A stretch of DNA of 28,297 nt, taken from Ectocarpus siliculosus. Lineage: Eukaryota; Sar; Phaeophyceae; Ectocarpales; Ectocarpaceae. The translations under genes were made by a program, and so were the position numbers. Position 1 is the first letter of the stretch. Each line of letters starts with the position of its first letter. The stretch is from assembly GCA_000310025.1 (NCBI GenBank), contig FN649728.1, forward strand, positions 2,704,704 through 2,733,000, written 5' to 3'. This document shows positions 25,701-28,297 of this stretch, piece after piece. The notes beneath the pieces are model-generated. The model was not told where the DNA came from. It made no database searches and saw only the letters and a list, made by a program, of their open reading frames with translations.

Positions 25701-28219
25701 ATTACGTGCATGTGGGGCCTGTCTGAGGTGATATCTCTATTACGTGCATGTGGGGCCTGTCTGAGGTGGTTCTCTCTATCACGTGCATGCGGTTTATGTT
25801 GTCGTGTCGTCCCCCTGCGCGGGCTGAGCGGCCGGGTGGCGGGGGCTGTCTGTCTTGCTTTTTTGTTGACGTGCAAACACAAGGTTCTACGAAACGACAG
25901 CGGTCTGTAGTGCGTCGAAAATCGAGTTGTATGTTCATGGGGCAATCGCGGGGGAAGTCACAGTGTTTTGAAACTGCAACAATATCATGCGGTGCGGTGG
26001 CGCCCTGCTCCTCTTTTCATGAAAGGTTGAGATTCTCAAAAAATCTCTCTCGCGCGTGTGACGCTTCACGTTGTTTCCTTTTGCCACACACACAAACGTG
26101 TTGCTTTCCCCCGTTTGTCCGTCTTCTCTTTTCTTTTTTCGTCCGCCCCCCCCCCGTCTTTTCCTCCTCATCGTCACATGCTGCGTGCAAAATATCTCGC
26201 AATCATCATCGCCATCCCGTTCACGGAACCGTTCATCATGTGTAACATTTACGGTCATTATTCCGCGATAATCGTCACCCGGCGACCACCACCATCGTCA
26301 TGCTGCAACCACCCGAGTCGTATCTAATCCAGCGCCGCCATTTGATTTTGCGAATCAATCAACCTTAACCGTCCACCTCATCGCCGCGATGATCACCATC
26401 AACATGCTGCCATGGTCTTCATTGTCGGAAACAACGCAACTTGAAACGGTTCAGCGCTGGTGCCGTCCAAGTGGTCATCCCGCTGGCGTGGGACCAGTTC
26501 TTCTTCGCCGATCAGGTGAGTCAGGCGCGGCACAGAACGCACCTTGTGGTGCCATGCAAACAGGTCATATACTTTTCAGTTGGTCCCTGTTTGAGCGAGA
26601 CCCACACAAACTCCCGAAAGGAGTGGTTCAACGACTGTTCAATTGCCCCGTTTTACAGCAGAACTCGCAAAAACTCCCAACGTAGATCCCGCACCGTGGT
26701 TGGTTTGCCTTGTGCAAAAAACGATCACGAGACCCGGACCGTCGAAAGCAAGACGGTGCCAACAGAGATGTCACGGGATGGCAGTCAAAGCGTCACACGA
26801 CAGAGCACGGAACGTGGGGTCGCAAAGAGAAAAGGTCATTGCTATGCCAGTTGTGCATGCTCAGGATTTTCCCGGGCATTCCAAAAATGAACAAAAACCG
26901 GTGAGGGGGCGGAGCAAGCGGCGTCTTGATGCTGTTCGGATTCCTTACGGCGATTTCGTCTTCTCAAAAGCGCATGACGTGGTTTGGGCCCCACGGTTGG
27001 CTGTGCTCGCCGCTAGTGAAGCCACACAAGTCCTAAGTACCCCAAAGAACATCGCTTGCTCCGCTCCCTCACAGGAAACCTTGGAGAGTCGGGGGCAGTC
27101 GGTAGGCCCTCAGTGGGCGTCTTGGGGCAGTTGGCCGCAAGACTCGGTCGCTGAAAAATGATCATTGTCGTCAACACAGGAGTGGCCAGGGTTAGCGAGA
27201 CAAACGTGTGCGTATCTCCGGTGATAGGTTGCAGTTGGTGTATGCATGATCGGTCGCGCCCGCACATCCTTCCGATTGCTCTGGCGCATCTGTGTGTTGC
27301 TCCTGCGTCAGTGTGGACACGTTCGTTTGCGTTACTTTGAGAAAACGCCTACCATGCAACGGGAGACAAGTCAGCTTACAGAAAAGCTTCGAGGGTCAGA
27401 GGAGTGCCTGATCTGTACGATGGTACCTCAAATTCGTCTGCTTCATGTATCTACGTATGATGAACCAGTTTTTGTTCTTGTCTGCGGGCGACGACTATGC
27501 GCGGCCGTCACGGCGACGACTATGCGCGACCGTCACGGCGACGACTATGCGCGACCGTCACGGCTGGCCCCGCTGAGCTACGGCGCAATCCGCAGTCTTC
27601 CCCCCTCGCCTGTACACGAAAAAGCCTCAAAGCCTACAGATACAGGGCGTCACTACTCGAACGCCGTGCTTTGCCCAAGGCTCTGGGTGCGGAATCCCCT
27701 TGTGGGCTTCCAGCACCCACAATCCACAGGTTATTGTACGCGCAATATTTTCGGGGGGGGGGGGATTCTGAATCGAGAATCATGGGTGCGCTTGCGTCTT
27801 CCAATTTTTACAATATGACTCCCGCCATATCAACGCCGAGTTCTTGTGGGTGCTGCTGTTGATTCCTTCGACAACTGCAACCTACCTCTTAGGTCGAGTA
27901 CATGGGCGTAGGCGTGAGAGTCCCAGGGACGCGACCACCACAAAAGCAGCCGACGACCCGAGAACTTTCTTTGGATCGTTCTGCGGGACACGCGGTGGGG
28001 GGTATTACGACGACAACCACCACCACCACCGTCGCCCCCATAGAGGCGGGCGCGATGGACAACGCGGTCCGGCTGGCGCTCTCTGAGGGCATGAAGAAGT
28101 CCGCCGGTCGCTACAGAGAGATAGTCCTCCAAGAGGCGGAGAGCGGCGTGGAAGCAACGGCCGCAGCTATCGTGGCAGAGGTGGGACAGACCCCGACCGC
28201 CGCCATCGGAAGAGTATAA
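19753..28219 (+). CDS. UDP-glycosyltransferase (GT1/GT28-like, plant UGT-superfamily type)
   Basis: Transfers a sugar from a nucleotide sugar to a small or lipid acceptor, probably in the cytosol; the acceptor is unknown. Exons: 19753-20113, 20277-20674, 21225-21319, 21691-21793, 22003-22103, 22990-23058, 23584-23736, 24441-24747, 25526-25688, 26455-26515, 26971-27015 (tentative), 28046-28219; about 675 residues. The order of motifs matches the family: N-terminal [20 protein letters not shown] and [89 protein letters not shown]; donor-site loop [20 protein letters not shown]; then [20 protein letters not shown]. The set recalls plant UGT-superfamily proteins of the At5g24750 kind (from memory). 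Phases agree everywhere except around exon 22990-23058. 19931-20074 is an in-frame 144-nt stretch with splice-like ends, either retained or removed. The start could instead be the in-frame ATG at 19507. Confidence 0.85.
25153..25410 (-). other. Antisense coding-like frame, unidentified
   Basis: In the intron between glycosyltransferase exons 24441-24747 and 25526-25688, the minus strand reads a balanced, non-repetitive frame ([36 protein letters not shown]) of about 85 codons ending at 25153. A Cys-containing stretch ([14 protein letters not shown]) precedes it. No family recognised. It may be a relic of a mobile element or a chance frame. Confidence 0.25.
25675..25790 (+). repeat. 38-39-bp minisatellite, three copies, spanning a 5' splice site
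   Basis: Copies start at 25675, 25714 and 25752, each GGGGCCTG[CT]CTGAGGTG followed by a pyrimidine-rich stretch and [TC]ACGTGCATG. The first copy contains the end of a glycosyltransferase exon (CTGAG, ending 25688) and its GTGATT donor; copies two and three repeat the exon end and donor inside the intron. Confidence 0.9.
27487..27561. repeat. 25-bp tandem repeat, three copies
   Basis: Unit GGCGACGACTATGCGCG.CCGTCAC starts at 27487, 27512 and 27537, with a single G/A difference in the first copy. It is in the last intron of the glycosyltransferase gene, outside the exons inferred here. Confidence 0.95.
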
Positions 28220-28278
28220 CACGATGGTTGACGAGTTCGTACTTTGGACCCTAGAGTATGTGCGTGAACGTTGTTAGT

Positions 28279-28297
28279 GGGGGGGGGGGGGGGGGGG
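28279..28297. repeat. Poly-G run at the window end
   Basis: Nineteen Gs end the window. Similar G/C homopolymers occur at 14287, 22857 and elsewhere. May mark a hard-to-sequence point. Confidence 0.9.

Noticed and set aside
26643-27161. 172-codon plus-strand frame in the 3' part of the glycosyltransferase gene
   Set aside because: No family motif, starts from an arbitrary ATG and is out of phase with the conserved exons.
27630-27729. Possible exon with [12 protein letters not shown] near the glycosyltransferase C-terminus
   Set aside because: Its phase fits neither the exon ending 26515 nor the last exon; 26971-27015 fits with phase 0 on both sides.

Overview
The window looks like nuclear DNA of an intron-rich eukaryote, most likely a brown alga (Ectocarpus-like stramenopile). 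The case rests on about 1-kb introns with canonical GT-AG ends, coding exons of 45-460 nt, abundant (CAG)n, (CAA)n and (GA)n tracts in introns and flanks, and a LINE relic. The organism is an inference; there is no marker gene such as rRNA.

Three multi-exon genes can be rebuilt from splice sites, reading phase and family motifs. (1) A minus-strand tetratricopeptide-repeat protein runs from the ATG at 10313 to a stop at 3920 in about nine exons. (2) A minus-strand VAMP7-type longin R-SNARE runs from about 18469 to 13298 in six exons; it gives exactly 218 residues, with longin domain, SNARE motif, zero-layer Arg and C-terminal anchor. (3) A plus-strand UDP-glycosyltransferase runs from 19753 to 28219 in about twelve exons. 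Genes 2 and 3 are head to head, 1.28 kb apart; genes 1 and 2 are in tandem on the minus strand, 3 kb apart. They do not form an obvious pathway: one is scaffold-like, one is for vesicle fusion, one is a cytosolic sugar transferase.

Layout: 1-2630, no recognisable gene, with a (CAG)14 tract; 2638-3490, 5'-truncated LINE 3' end (minus); 3920-10313, TPR gene, with a second LINE tail in an intron at 8640-8718; 10314-13297, no gene seen; 13298-18469, R-SNARE gene, whose introns carry a tRNA-A-box-like repeat family, a broken plus-strand ORF and a 218-bp hairpin; 18470-19752, shared upstream region; 19753-28219, glycosyltransferase, with a minisatellite that copies one of its 5' splice sites.

Main points for a second look: the 218-bp imperfect palindrome at 16683-16900; the glycosyltransferase exon at 22990-23058, where phase fails twice while all other junctions agree; the triplicated splice donor at 25675-25790; the antisense frame interrupted by one TAG at 14437-14737; and the LINE tail hairpin shared by two copies. 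I saw no clearly new multi-gene system.
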